Shown here: one piece after another, positions 32,536 through 46,000 of the stretch
How positions within the stretch are numbered: position 1 is the stretch's first letter
How the letters are laid out: each line of letters begins with the position of its first letter
Assembly: GCA_905331475.1 (NCBI GenBank)
Contig: CAJNYU010002229.1
Coordinates: forward strand, 1-64,000
Length of the DNA stretch: 64,000 bases
Direction of reading: 5' to 3'
Source of the DNA: Rotaria socialis
Taxonomy: Eukaryota; Rotifera; Eurotatoria; Philodinida; Philodinidae
The notes under the pieces: model-generated
The model's input: only the letters and a program-made list of their open reading frames with translations
Databases searched by the model: none
Told to the model about the DNA's origin: nothing
Program-made: the position numbers and the translations under genes

Positions 32536-35500
32536 CTTGTTTTTCTTTAGTAAACGCAAGAAAGTTTTTTCATAAAAAAAAGAGCAAATAAAAACATGTA
32601 TTATACCAGAGAGAATTACGAATTAATTGAAACATCAAAAGATGGCGCTATGCTTTGTACAACCGTTGTTGATGCTTGAATATTTTTATGCCATATGTAA
32701 TTTATTACAAACTTGTATTTCTCATAAACGAAAAAATGTTCTCATCTTAAATTTAACGATATAACGAATTACAGCTCTTAATAAGAATCTCACATAAATG
32801 TTTTTTAGGTGCATAGTTTTTAACCTTGAAGTATCTTTTAAAAAATCTTGTGTAATATTTCAAATTGTTTTTGATCTCCCATCGGTATGAACAATGATCA
32901 AAATACATTACATGCCTCTGGTCGCAGAAATACTGGTGTATATTTTATAAGAATCTTCTTTGATCGTTTTGTGTGAATCTAAATAGACGGATAAAAACAC
33001 GTGTAGGTTTTTTTCTTATTTCATAGATCGTTTTATAGCAATGATAAAGCATACAGTCAGTATCTCCATAATCAACAGAAGAACCAATTATTTTCTGTTT
33101 ATAATTACAACATGTGTCAATTAAATATAGTATCATCTGGTCGAAAAACAAGTCGCAACCAAATTTATTCATTCTTCAATTTTTCCAAGTTACTAGCAAA
33201 CCTACAAACAGATCATAGAATAGAACAATTAATATATATTGTGTGCTTTTCAAAGTGCACACTTAGGTGCTGTACAGAAACAATCAACAATAGTTCTCGC
33301 TGAAATGGTACTCTACTGAACGGTATTAATATCAAGAATTTCCGAGCCTGTAGTCTTTCTGATATTACTACATACAAAAATACTCGCTACGATTAAATCA
33401 CTGACGTGAGAGTTAATTAAGCGTGACTCTTCTGAATAATTTTTGATCCGTTCAGTTTATACATATAAAAAGGGTTAAAATAAAATTCATATTTATGTAT
33501 TTGGACTCGTACTTTGAATCAAAAACGAATTCTGAAAACTACTTGAAATAGCTGAAAACTGAATGAATATTTTCTATAATTACTTTTGTACCTTCACAAA
33601 TGTTTATAAAATCAAACAATGAGTTCACATACCTATATAATATGATATAAGAGAAGTTACAAGTCATAACACGCTTAATTGCAGAGCTACGAAGTCTAAT
33701 TTTAATAGTTACTGCCAAAGAATATTTTTTTCTATTAATGAAACATAATTATGTCGCTCAGAAAAGAGAAAGGAACGAAAATAAATAATTCAAAGCAATG
33801 GTTTATATACTATTGAGTATATAGAACTAGAACTCTGCAAGCCCCTTCTTATGATGATAGTAGTAGCTAAATCAGTAAAATTTAAGTTTCATCAATTAGA
33901 AAAATATACATTAGGAAAACTGATAAACTGCAATAGTTTTCGTTTGCATGTAGAAGAATAGATAGATAATAGTACTGTTGCACAACTAATCACCTTAGAC
34001 ATTATATAAAAAAAAGGCTACTAAATGAATTAAGTCACTGTAAAGAAAATAGTTTCAATCGTGCATGGACGATTGAGAATCCGTCAGACCAGTATCTTGA
34101 AAAACGGGCGATGTGACCTACAAATAAGTTCATTTGATGTTCAATAGAGTTTTGCCTACAGTTCGACTCGAATGATGTATCTCTAGCTAATATTTTTTTG
34201 GACATCGGTTCTTAGATTGGCTGTTGCAATTTTAATGACTTTCATATTATATCACAATCATTAAAGTTAGATACAATAGTAACCGTCATGAATGCATCTA
34301 CCTTATAAATAGTATTGTCAATAGCTTCATTTATTCTTTATTATCAATTTTTTGTTCGATAGTCTATTCAAGATTTTACTATTACGCATAGAATATAATT
34401 GTAATTTATTTTATTTTATTAAAAATAGATTTGTGCATCAGACGAACGAAAAAAAGTTCTTTGAAAGCGTCACTCTAATCCACTTGTGTTAAAATATTTT
34501 AAAATAAAATGAACTGGAAAGTGTTTTGTTTTTATTAATGCACAAGATACAATAGAAGTTGAAAAGAAATGTAATCATTAATTGTTGAACAAAATTTGAA
34601 TATATCTACTTCATTCAGACGTATGCACATGATTCTTTACAATTTATTTAGATGAAATAATTAATTATTCTAGTGATATTTGAAAACTGAAATATTTAGA
34701 TTTCTGATGCTGAATTCAACTAGAACAAAGCTCAATCTAAATTATTATAAACGTTCTTTTTTCTAATTTCAATTTCTAGAAAGAACATGTTTGATAAAAG
34801 TCGAAAGTATTCTTTGATGTTATATCAATGAAATAGAAACATATTTCACAATAAAGATATCTCAATAACGATCAAATTTGAATGAACAGAATATTCAATG
34901 TATTTAAAAAACGATATCTTAACCAATTTTATATGGATGGTAAGATCGAGACGTACTCTCAAGTTGAATTTAAAATTTGTTCAGGCAATATGACAGCCCA
35001 AAATTTTACCAGAAAAAGAGAATTTCGATGCTTTTCACCACATTGTCTTGAAAGAAAAGCTGCATTGTACCTTTCTCAAATGTGAAGGGGAGTAAATCAA
35101 AGTTTAGTTAAATAAATTGCAGACAATTGATATTTGAACAGCAAAGCACTTTTCTCATATGTTTTATGTAAAATTTCTAGTTTAGACTAAAATATATACA
35201 AACAAGGAATGTCTGACTATCGATTCAAGAGCAATAATCTTGCGTGATTCAATCATTGTAATATCATTTAATTAGCGTGTCTATGAAAATCTTTTATTAT
35301 ACCTCTAAACAAGTTGACTTTGAATTAAACGAAATTTCATTACCTAAACTATCTGTCAATGAACCCTCCTCATACAGACATTTGAGACACGTGATATTTT
35401 TGGTTAAAAAAAGATAATTAACTGTATGAAAACCAAAGTCTGGTTTCTGTCATAGTGAAGTCATTATCGCTTTGATAATTTTGAATCTAGTCTCTACCAA

Positions 35501-36282
35501 ATTAGAATGTTGATTTTCGCTTAAAACTTTCTGACTAAAAAACTGAATTCTACTCTTTTTTTGGAATAAACTTAAATGTTTATCGAATCCTAATAGTGAG
35601 TGTAATCTGTGCATATGAAATGATAAAATGTTCTTGTTGTATGTCTTATACGCATGTGTGTGTGTCAATATTAATCACAGTTTTTCGCTGATATATCCAT
35701 TCATTCTTACTTTCATAATCATAATCATCATCTATCTCTTTTTCCTTCCCACATATCAGTCGCAGTTGGGCGTAGGATAAGCACAACTAGTGATATTTAT
35801 TAGTTCGGTAAAAAATAATCAACGTGAGTTGTAATAGAGCTACTCATCGAACGCATCTTACGTTTTGTGTTGTCAATGACTTTCTTTTTATCTCGAGATT
35901 AGTAATTAAGTATTTTGTAATATTAATATTAATTATAGAAAAAAATAGAGAAAAGGTTCTGGATAAAAGATGAATTGAATTCATTGAATTAAAATATTAT
36001 ATTTATTATGAAGAAGAATAGCGAAAGAATTTTTTCTCATCTAATTTTATTATTTCATAAGCATTTATTCTTATATTTCTATTACTATTTTACTTTCTCA
36101 TTCCCGACGCATATTTATATATATATATATCTCATTGAAGTTATTTATCATCTGACAAGAAAACTATTTAGTTTTAGCAGATTTGAATAGGATCATATAG
36201 AGCAATATTCTTTATCTTATAACTGAAGCATTTATTTATCCCAACTGTTCAATTGACTATTATTTTCTGTTCTAGTATCATC
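32536..36282. other. Gene-poor stretch, about 3.7 kb
   Basis: No gene, repeat family or RNA gene was recognised on either strand. Several frames of 60-75 codons are AT-driven, isolated and lack motifs. An (AT)n run lies near 36115-36130. Confidence 0.4.
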
Positions 36283-36732
36283 ATGTATTTCGTGCGTTCA
36301 ACGCCAATAATAGTGACTTTACTTTTGATTATTACACTGATTGAAGCAAAGCCAACATATCGATCATTATCATCACGTAATATCAAAGATCGTATCAAAT
36401 ATTTTCTGAATTTAACTGGAGTTGAAAATGAGTATGCTCGATTTTTAAACTTTTTAAACATCTATCCACCAACAGATAATGTTAAAATGAGATCATTTTA
36501 TAATGAACTGTTTTCAATCAATGCCTATTTGTCTGATCTCACTCGATCATATGCAAAATATTATGCATTAGATGAAATTAATGAACTAATCATTTTTTAT
36601 TCCAGTTCAGTTGGTCAAAAATTAATTCAAGCCAATAGTGAATTAAATCGACGAATGGAAGATATTATGTTAACTAAGATTAGTGATTATATTTTTACGT
36701 CCTCTGAACATGGTTTTAGCATTCCTCTTTGA
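36283..36732 (+). CDS. Secreted DUF2059-like protein
   Basis: 149 residues from ATG 36283. A clear signal peptide (VRSTPIIVTLLLIITLIEA) precedes an all-helical domain. The C-terminal half contains YYALDEINELIIFYSSSVGQ followed by KLIQANSELNRRM, close to the DUF2059 pattern of an acidic helix, F-Y-x-S-x-V-G-x-K, then a polar helix. DUF2059 is best known from bacterial periplasmic proteins of unknown function. A CTATTATTTTCTGTTCTAG acceptor ends seven bases before the ATG, so the leader is probably spliced, as expected for a working nuclear gene. An earlier in-frame ATG at 36253 falls within that putative intron. The family call rests on a remembered motif. Confidence 0.55.
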   Translation: MYFVRSTPIIVTLLLIITLIEAKPTYRSLSSRNIKDRIKYFLNLTGVENEYARFLNFLNIYPPTDNVKMRSFYNELFSINAYLSDLTRSYAKYYALDEINELIIFYSSSVGQKLIQANSELNRRMEDIMLTKISDYIFTSSEHGFSIPL

Positions 36733-38755
36733 CAATTTTAATAAAAATCGGACATTTTCTATGAGTTTCCGTTCCTATTTTGAAAATTTCGAAATAAACG
36801 AATGGCAATGATCACCATTAAATATAAATATATCGATTAGATTGCTCGATGTTTATCAAAATTTATTCGAATAGAAAGGAATACATTCTTAGTGATCATG
36901 CAAATCTACAGATCGACATAAGTGAGAATTTTTAATATTTGCATCCTGGAAGGTCTCAATTGTTAAATTTAGTCAGAATGCTAACGTAGTCAAATATCGA
37001 CAAAGGTTTATTTTTACATTCAACTGTAATCCTTGTTTCTTGTTGACATCTTTTAAAGGCGATAATCTTTTTTTTTTAAAGTTTATTCCGCTCTATATGC
37101 TTTTACAACAATATCAATTTTTTATTCATTTCATTTGACTAATATCGTTGTGAAACAAGGATATTTAATGAATGTTATCTACTAAATTAAAACCATTAAG
37201 ATATGAACAAGCAATGATTGGTCTCAAACGAGAAGAAATCGCAGTATCTAAATATTTTGACTTGAAGACAACATGATGATGTGCACTCGCCCATATTGGT
37301 GTCTTTTCCTTTTTTTTAGAGTCAATCTGATCGTGTTATAAATAGAATAACAGTTCACGATTACATGGACAATTTTGTTTTGCTAAATTGTACAGATTTT
37401 CAGTCAGCTGAATAGAAGATATAAATTAAGGCATTCTTTACGGTATAGCCTACAAATTTCTATTTATTCATACTAACAAGCTCTACTAGAACCGGTTTGA
37501 TGGGGAGGAACGGTTAAGATGACAACGGATCCAAACTTATTATGAAAGCTGTTCCATTCGAACTTCATATGCATATTGCAAACATTCAATGAAAATTATG
37601 TTTTGAATTTGAAATATCAATTTATATTTCATGGATCGTTCAGTCTTTATCTTGATGATAATTTCTCTATGATCAATCACACCATATTTGATCGAGCTTA
37701 TGAAGTGCTAGAAATCGAACTAGTTCGTGCAACTGAAACAGATACTGTACGAATTCCAAGCAAAATAATAAAAGTTTAACTAAGCACAGATGTCATATTG
37801 AAAATGAGTAGAAAAACATTTGATCGGCGAAGGAAAGCTTCGAATTTTTGCTGAGAATTATTTTTCTAACCAAATTTTCACATGAACTCCCCTTACCGAA
37901 TGTGTAGAAAAATAAATTTGATTAGACAACTCATTGTGATAATGAAAGTGTAAATTATGAACTTGTCAGATGGTATTATTAGACTATAAAAAACAGATGA
38001 CTTGATAATAGAATAGTTGTGTTGATTATAGTGATTTTTTTAGACATTCAATGAAGAACAACATACGTGCAAATTTCACCTGAAAAGAAATTAAAACATA
38101 CGTATGTTTCAGTCAACTCACCTTTTCTATTTAATCCCAATAACAGATATTTAGTTGAAGATAAAATGCGTATTCTTTAGCTTTGAAATTATTGAGTATC
38201 AGTCGAAGAGATTGACCACTGGATTTCAAAAATAGTTCACTATTGGTTTTGATATCTAGCCCACTTTTTTCATCTCATAAGAACTAGTTTAATTTGTAGC
38301 ACTTGAACAACTGTTTGAATGATGAAATGTTAATGTAGTTTTATTAAAATGGCAACTACCGTGTACGGTTATATCATGAAAATGTAGTTCAAATAGAAGA
38401 ACTATCGAAGTAAATTTCAGTTCTTTTTCACTTTCTTTTCTATCAACACATGTTGCAGTGAACTATTATATTATCACTTGTAATAGTTTATATATTTTTC
38501 TTTGCCAGTAAAAATTAATTGACAGCTGCTATCAGATTACCCCACTTCACATTCATCTTATTCGACCGTCTGTATTCGATATTGAATAAAAAAAAAGATT
38601 GTTCGTCATTGTTTTTTCTTCTTCTCTCTTTCAAATTTTATACATAGCGGTCAATCGAGTCTATTGTTATATAAATAGCTGACATCGCCAATATGACCAC
38701 AGTTGCTGATAACAAGATACATCGTCGGTTAATATTTTCGAGAGAGTGAAAAAAA
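36733..38755. other. Gene-poor stretch upstream of EED
   Basis: No gene is recognised. A 67-codon frame at 37576-37779 has protein-like composition (FDRAYEVLEIELVRATETD) but no start context, splice partners or family match. The last few hundred bases presumably contain the EED promoter. Confidence 0.35.
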
Positions 38756-40743
38756 ATGAGCAGTGACGATGAAACATATGAGGAAGAGAGGTTTCAATGT
38801 GAACATATTATTACGGTAGTGCATTCTGCAATAATCGTGGCATTTTTTTTTTTACAAAGTTTTCTTATTTTAATTCATAGGAGAGTCACGAAAAAGCGGC
38901 CTATGGCATTAGTGTTTGTCAGCAAACAATACCTGGTGAAAATGAAGAAACATTTTTATTTGCTACATGCGCTGTAAATCAAGTGTGTTAAATAAATTAC
39001 ATTACTTGACAATTACTTATGTTTATTTTTTATCGATAGATTTGTATCTACAAATACGATGTTGTCGATAAAAAGTCATCTGTTCAACTTATTCAAAGTT
39101 ATTGTGATTCGGATGTAAGCAAACTGTATTGAAATTGATTAAACTTCATTCATTTGAATTTATATAGGAAAAAGAATATTTTTACGATTGTAAATGGACA
39201 ACGTTTGAAAATAATATAATAGTAGCAGCCGGTGGACTACGTGGTGTTGTTAGAATTATTGATGTTGCTCATAAATGTCATTTGAAACCGGTTTGTAGAT
39301 TGCATGATAGAAATGAGCTTTAATAAACGTTTTCTGTGTTAAGCTTCGTCATTTGGGTAGTGTTAATCAAATTGCATTCGCTAGCGGACGATCAACATTG
39401 ATGGCTTCATGTTGTTCAAGTTAGTTGCGATTTATTTTGAATGAGTGAATATTTTCATGTTGTATTACTTTTTTTTCTAGATTACGCTGTTTTTTTATGG
39501 GATGCTGAAGCAGCTCTATGTTTAGCTAATTTTGTTGGACCTGATCAACATATACAAGGAGTTCTTGCTGTGGTTTGTATGAAATTTTATGTATGATTAA
39601 TAATTTATTGTGCTACTTCTAGGATATCAATCACGAAGGTACATTCGTTGTATCCGGTGGTTTAGATAGTACCGTGTGTGTATGGTCAACACAAGAAAAA
39701 GGAATCATTGAAAATATGGCTATAGCTAAACTTGGACCTTTGTTTAGAGAATTTAGGTATAGTCAATATATGGTTTTCTAGAAAAAGAGTACAATGCCTT
39801 TGTATTCAGTAGAATTGTGAAGGGACTTACTCATGCTTTCTCTCGTTGACTTCTCATGATTCTTATTGATCTGATGTTCAAAATAGTTGAAAATGATTTA
39901 TAAGTTGATACAAATGATTGAGACTGCCTCAATGTACTGTTAGACATTAGTCAGTTATTCATGCGTAACAAAATACTTGTTCGCGTTGTCTTGTAAATTG
40001 TGCTTGATGATATAAATGATTGACTACGTTAGCTTGATTAACTGTCTCGAAAATTTACCTTGAAATGAAAATCAATTCTAACGCATTTTTGAGCACTCGT
40101 ACATTTTAATTCCTATGCTTCATTCATTATTTAGACTATCGCAGCCACATCATATTTTTTTCCCGTTATTTCATTCAAGTACTATGCATGAACATTATGT
40201 AGATTCTGTTAAATGGTTTAGTGATGATATTATTGTTAGCAAGGTTAGTTTTTATTTCAAATATTTAAAGAAAAATAAAAGGCTGCGTCTGTTGTTTTTT
40301 CAAGTCTGCCGATCACGTTTATTGTATATGGAAATTTAATGTTGGACAAAAAGAACCGAATATTTTATTTCGATGGCATCGATCGGAAAAGTCAGATATT
40401 GTCTTCGATGTTCGATTTGGCTTATCAGTCTCTCGAAAGGTACTTTTAAGAAGGAAAAATAAAGTTAAATTAAGAATAAATCTGCTCTAGTTAATGGGTA
40501 TTGGTCGCCTTGATGGTTCAATCTTTATTTGGAATATCACAACACTTCCCATTCAGTAAGCGATGAAAACTTCTTTTGAAATCATAGAGTGTAAAAAACT
40601 TCATTTTCCATAGACCTATTGTATTAACACATCGCGATTCGAAATCGATGGTACGAAATCTCGCGTTCACACACAACGGTCATTCGTTTGTTGCGTGCAA
40701 TGAAAATGGTCAAATTTTTGTATGGGCATCCATTTTATCCTAG
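38756..40743 (+). CDS. EED: EED homologue, WD40 subunit of Polycomb repressive complex 2, 11 exons
   Basis: Exons run 38756-38815, 38881-38982, 39040-39114, 39168-39290, 39344-39419, 39481-39572, 39623-39756, 40135-40243, 40305-40439, 40491-40555 and 40614-40743, giving 366 residues with all joins in frame. Diagnostic blocks include FQCEHIITESHEKAAYGISV (family start of the propeller), YFYDCKWTTFENNIIVAAGG, LRHLGSVNQIAFASGRS, HEHYVDSVKWFSDDIIVSK and ENGQIFVWAS. EED binds H3K27me3 and activates the EZH2 methyltransferase within PRC2. It is shorter than vertebrate EED because the N-terminal tail is nearly absent. The region matching human W364-Y365 reads SDIVFDVRF, so one wall of the aromatic cage differs. 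The largest intron (378 bp) separates exons 7 and 8. The SLC10-type gene begins 163 bp downstream. Confidence 0.85.
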
Positions 40744-40906
40744 TGTAGCAAATACTTGTTTTTGTCGTCCTCCACTCAGAGATTGTTTTCACGTCCATCA
40801 TTTATTATTCTTTTCTTGCGTTCTGTAATAAAATTAGCGACAAACAGGATAAAAGTAACATAAAATAAATATCTAAGAAATAAGTGAAACCCTTTTCGTC
40901 AAAAGT

Positions 40907-43882
40907 ATGATACAAGGACAACAAATATTCAAGTGTTTGGTCATTATAACAATCGTAAGACGTGTTTCTAGTGTCAAACTATTTATCAATAGGACAAAAC
41001 ACCTCAATGTTGAATACTTAGCGTCGTTTCGTGATAAACCTTATGAGCTTCCTTTATTTCAATCACATTATATAACAATACAAACAAGTTCTAATGATTT
41101 CCGTCGTCATCAACATGATAATAATTCTGTAATTGGGTACAAATTTCAAATAGATTCTACTAATCCACTTGTGCTCAAGCTTGAAAAGGACGTGACAATT
41201 TCAACAAGAAGTACCAAAAATGAAAATGTTAATACTATTCTAGTAGATGATCTATATATTTGTGAGTATTAATGACAACACAATGGTTTAGTCAATATTA
41301 AAATAGCTGATATGATACTTAGAGTTAGCCAAGTACGTTCTTAAATGAGTAAACAAGTGATCGAAATCTATTAGATATATTTATCAGAAATTTAACTTTC
41401 AAACTATCATTACATAGAATGAAATCTCTATAGAAAGGAAGATTTTAAATTAAGTACATCTTCATCATTTTGCTTTTGCTAAATGTGAAAAAATTCCTTT
41501 TTGAACGGAATTCCATGAAACCAATACAATTTGATTATCAATTAGAAATATCTGTCGATCAACTGAATAAAAAAACGGATTCAGTTGAAATTCATTGTTT
41601 TTTTTGTTGTAATTCTTTTTCTAAAACATAAGTAAACAGTATTTCTTCATATTACGTTCAAAGATATAAGTTTCCATTAAAGATTAAGAAAATTCGAAAA
41701 ACTTCCAAATATGCGTGGCATAACAAAAATAGTTTATTAAAACTTTTGCATGAAAATATTCCAATGATAACATAAACGGAAAAAAGTTGCTTGCGTAAAT
41801 AAACTGCTTCTTGATTAAGAAATACTTTATGATTGTTCTTTTATAGTCATAATAGAAAATGAGTACATATGTAAAAATGAATAATTCCATGTCATGTCTA
41901 AATCACAGACGTGAACTAGGATTCTTTCTTAGAAAAGTGATGACTTTTAGTCGAACTTTTGTACATAGTAGCGATGTAATTTCGTATGAGAATCAAAAAC
42001 TATTTTATTGATATTTATTCTTATGTTCATATGTGATCAGATTTTTAGAACGTACCCGATTGCAATTTTAGTACCTCGTCCAAATAGTTTTCAACATATT
42101 TTGAAAGCGTTTCCGTCACCAAAATTAATTCACCTAAAAGCAAATTCTACAGATGAATCACAAATTCATAGTATATGGTCAATCGAAGGCGCTAAAATGG
42201 ATGTAACAAATCTAACATTTCGTTTGGATATATTTTACAATGATGATATTACACTGTCACGTTTCTTGTCAATAAGTATTCTTGTTATACAACCAATGCG
42301 TCGTATTGATACAATATTTTATTTTATTGTTCCATTTTTTGTTGCCTTCGTTTCAATAATAATGGGCCTTTTACTTGATCCAAAAGTGATTGTTAGTATT
42401 CTTGAAAAACCAACATCAGTTCTTGTTGGTTTTCTTGCTCAATATAGTATGATGCCATTTTTAGCAATGGCTATTGGAAAAATATTTCGTTACACAACAT
42501 TAAATAGTCTTGCGCTATTTGTTATTGGTTGTTGTCCAGGTAAATATAGATATGAATTATTTAACTTCTTGAGAATGCTTTTTAATTCGAAATCAAGGTA
42601 TCTAACCGATTAGTAAATCTTATAGGTAATCTCTCATCAGTGAGACATTCATACGGAAAAACTCATTTTGATTGATCAATTGGAAAAGGACGTAATTAAT
42701 TTTTCTTTTCTAATATTTAGTTATAATACCTAGTTGTTTTGAGATTTGTAAGATCTATAAGTATATAACTATCAAGCATATTATATTTTCACAGCAGCTT
42801 AAAAACAAAACAAATTCTGATTACATATATGAATGTAGTGAATAATGTTTAGTAAGTAATTACATAAATTCGAATTGGAATGAGATTCAATATCATTAAA
42901 ACGAAAGTTATTAGTAATGACTCACGAGTAGCTCATTTTATATTTTCCCCATGAAATGACTGTGCTCAAATAAAACGATATGAGTATCATAATTAGTATT
43001 TTTAGAAATCATTTCTGTAATTTTACTCAGCATACCTTTTATTATATTAGTAATAGAAAGCAAAGTGCTGTTAGCTTACATGTCATTTTTTTTATTCTCA
43101 GGAAAATAAACCTAGCCATTTTAGGTGGTGGTGTTTCAAATCAATGGACAGTTATATTTGAGGGTGATGTTAATTTATCTGCCACAATGTCATTTGTTTC
43201 GACTGCTTCATCATTTATTATGATGCCACTCTACTTTTATACAATAGGAAAACTTTATATGGATGAACTCTCAATTCATATTCCATTTTTGAGTCTCGTA
43301 CGTTCATTGGCTCTTGTTGTTATACCATATAGTATTGGCATTGCTTTAAGTTCTTTTTTTCCAAAATTACGTGTATTCGTCACGAGTATTATGAAACCTA
43401 TGATGGTATGTCTCATGCTATTTTTTCTTATATTTTGTTTAATTGTTAATTGGTATCTGTTTAAAATGATTGATTTATATACGGCATTAACTGCACCACT
43501 ATTACCATTTTTGGGATTTTTATTTGGTGCTCTCTTTGCTTGGATATGTCGCAGGAGTTGGAAACATGTAAAAACAATTGGTATTGAAGCTGGAATACAA
43601 AATACAGGTATCGCATTTATGATCCTAATGCATTCATTTCCACAGCCATACGCAACACAAACTGTTATTGTACCTTTGATTGTCGGTCTTCTAACAACAG
43701 CACTATTTTGGGTAATTTTTATAATACGAAATCAAATAAGAAAATTTCGACAACGAAGACAAGTAGAACAAAAATCAAATACAAGCGAAAGAACAATTAA
43801 TAATGATGACAAACCATCATTGAACATCGAAGAAAACAATAAGAAAGAAGTTGATGCCGTTGAAAACATGCAAAAATTATGA
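40907..43882 (+). CDS. SLC10-type (bile acid:sodium symporter family) membrane transporter, 3 exons
   Basis: Exons run 40907-41265, 42049-42539 and 43125-43882, giving 535 residues. A signal-like N-terminus and an extracellular domain of about 210 residues precede the membrane core. The core begins IDTIFYFIVPFFVAFVSIIM and shows family motifs: ILEKPTSVLVGFLAQYSMMP, VIGCCPG joined across intron 2 to GGVSNQWT, then GDVNLSATMSFVSTASSF and IGIEAGIQNTGIAFMIL. These are the SLC10 sodium-binding and crossover regions. The ectodomain arrangement resembles SLC10A3/A5 rather than the liver NTCP type; the substrate cannot be inferred. The cytoplasmic tail is Lys/Asn/Glu-rich. Splice sites for intron 1 (GTATTA / ATTTTTAG) were chosen because the stronger-looking alternatives break the frame. 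Confidence 0.8.
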
Positions 43883-46000
43883 ACGTCGATACTTGAAAAA
43901 ATTCATTAATAGATATTGTAGGCTTTCTTTTCTGTTTTTATTGTCACAATCTAGCTGTATTACTCGTGTAAGAAAAAAAAGGGTTTAAAATCAGATTTTT
44001 CAACCTGAAAAGACACGATAGATTTAGCTTAAGCTATTTGAATTGGTTATTGTAATATTGATTAAAATAGAATCAAAAAGACACAATCAAATGAAATCTA
44101 TGTTTTGTGCGTGAAAAATCTGATAATAATAGTGTCGTTGCAATCGATTTAAATTCGTTTATTTTCACATCGCTAAATGACTAATCAATAAAAATAGCTT
44201 AGTTAACTTCATGATATTAAAGAATATTTAATCTATATGATTTTAATTATATTTTATCATTCAATGTCATTTGCACATGCGTAGAAACCTTTTCAATACA
44301 CATCGCAATACCTGTAAGGTGTCCATTCTTGATATGTATGATGTAGGGAATTAATTACAGACGCAACTCTTTTTTTTTCTTACACTTTGTCGTTCTTCAT
44401 CATAGGAACCCCTTGATAAGTTCGCATGGAAAATTTACACTATTAAAAGCAAAAATCCTTGACTTTAATATTTAAAGTAAATTTTGAAAAACCTTTGATA
44501 TTAATCTATTTGCTTTTTTGCAAAAATTCATTCTTTTTCAATCAAATACCAACTATTAAGTGAAAGTTTATTGATAGATATTTGTACTAAAAATATAAAT
44601 TAAAAATAAATATCTTTATTGATAAACGAGCTCGAATAAATCTTTGCGTTGCATTTTCATATGATCAGTACTAATTTAAAATGTTCACAGTGTATGAACG
44701 GTATTAGTATCTTCTCAAAGCATTTAGTGAATCGATTCAAATATACGTATATTTGATAACTAGTCTATTCTTCTGATTTTGTCTCTTGAGTATTGATCGT
44801 TGCTAGATCGCAGCTTTCATGTAAGTATAGAGATGAATGTGAGTCTTTCCTTTGCTCACATCTCGTTGTCAATACAACATACTTCAAAAAATAGAAAATA
44901 TGAACAATAACATTGAATCGATGTCGTATAAACTTCGTTTGTTTTTCTTTCGTAGGATTTCTTCATCGATATAGAATGTATTTAGTTTTTTTTTTGTACT
45001 TTTCTGTGAACAATTTTTTAGTTTCGAGAGAGCGCGATCGAAGCAAAGTGCCGTTTATTTTCTTTTTTCGTATTAAGGTCTTCGATTCTAAACAGAAGTC
45101 AATTGTCTCAGTCAGCATTTTATTTTTGCAAACTTTGTCGTTCATGATTTCTCTCGTTGGCTGCTCTATAAGTATACTGTTTTTTAGACAAGATGTAAAA
45201 TCTTTTTCATTTTTCTTGCTTTCTATGTGAGTTTTGATTCTATTCACCAGATTTCTTATAGAAACTTCATTACAGATAGTCACTTTTTCTTTTGAATATC
45301 TGGCACAACATATGAAGATACTGAGAATAAGAAAATCGTTTCTGTTTTGAATTGAGATTTTTTTGAAATCATACAAAAATGAATAATTTTAGATTTAAAG
45401 TGAAAGTTTTTCAAGAGATTTTTGAATCATTGGAATTTTTATCCTTTCTATCCTGTTGAAAATATGAGAATGGAACAAGAATCATATCTTACCCTGCATC
45501 CTAATATGCTTTGTTTTTAAATGAAGAGTTAAATATATCGAATTAAAACCTGTCGACAATTTTGTGCTATCATTCACATATTTTTTATTCGAATAGTCTT
45601 TGAGTTGAACAACAAATATTTGCTTCAAACTACAATCGAACTAGATGCTTTCTAATATGAGTTCGTATGTTTATAACTTATTTAATAATCAAATTTTTTT
45701 TTCTGTCGATTTTCTTTCTATAAAATAGTTCGATCAGTATTACGCAGGAAATATTTTCTATTTCACAATAATTACAAGTCAAGGCCATATAGAACTTTCT
45801 CATACTCAATACTTATTTCATTTGTTTTACATTGCTCTATTGTTTCTTCACATCATCAACATTGATGAAGGTGATTGTTTGTCCTACTCTTCTCTTATGA
45901 AAGCGAAGTGTCTGCGCACCTTACCATTTTTTCTCTTCTCTCATTCATACCATAAATTCTATTAAATTGAAAACAGATGATTTAGCAAGGATGTTGAAGA
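43883..46000. other. Gene-poor stretch
   Basis: No gene is supported. Two overlapping frames on opposite strands at 44.9-45.4 kb (105 and 137 codons) are mutually exclusive shadows in AT-rich sequence with no family features. Confidence 0.4.

Noticed and set aside
44913..45376. Overlapping frames of 105 (+) and 137 (-) codons
   Set aside because: They are opposite-strand mirrors, low in complexity, with no start context, splice sites or family motifs.
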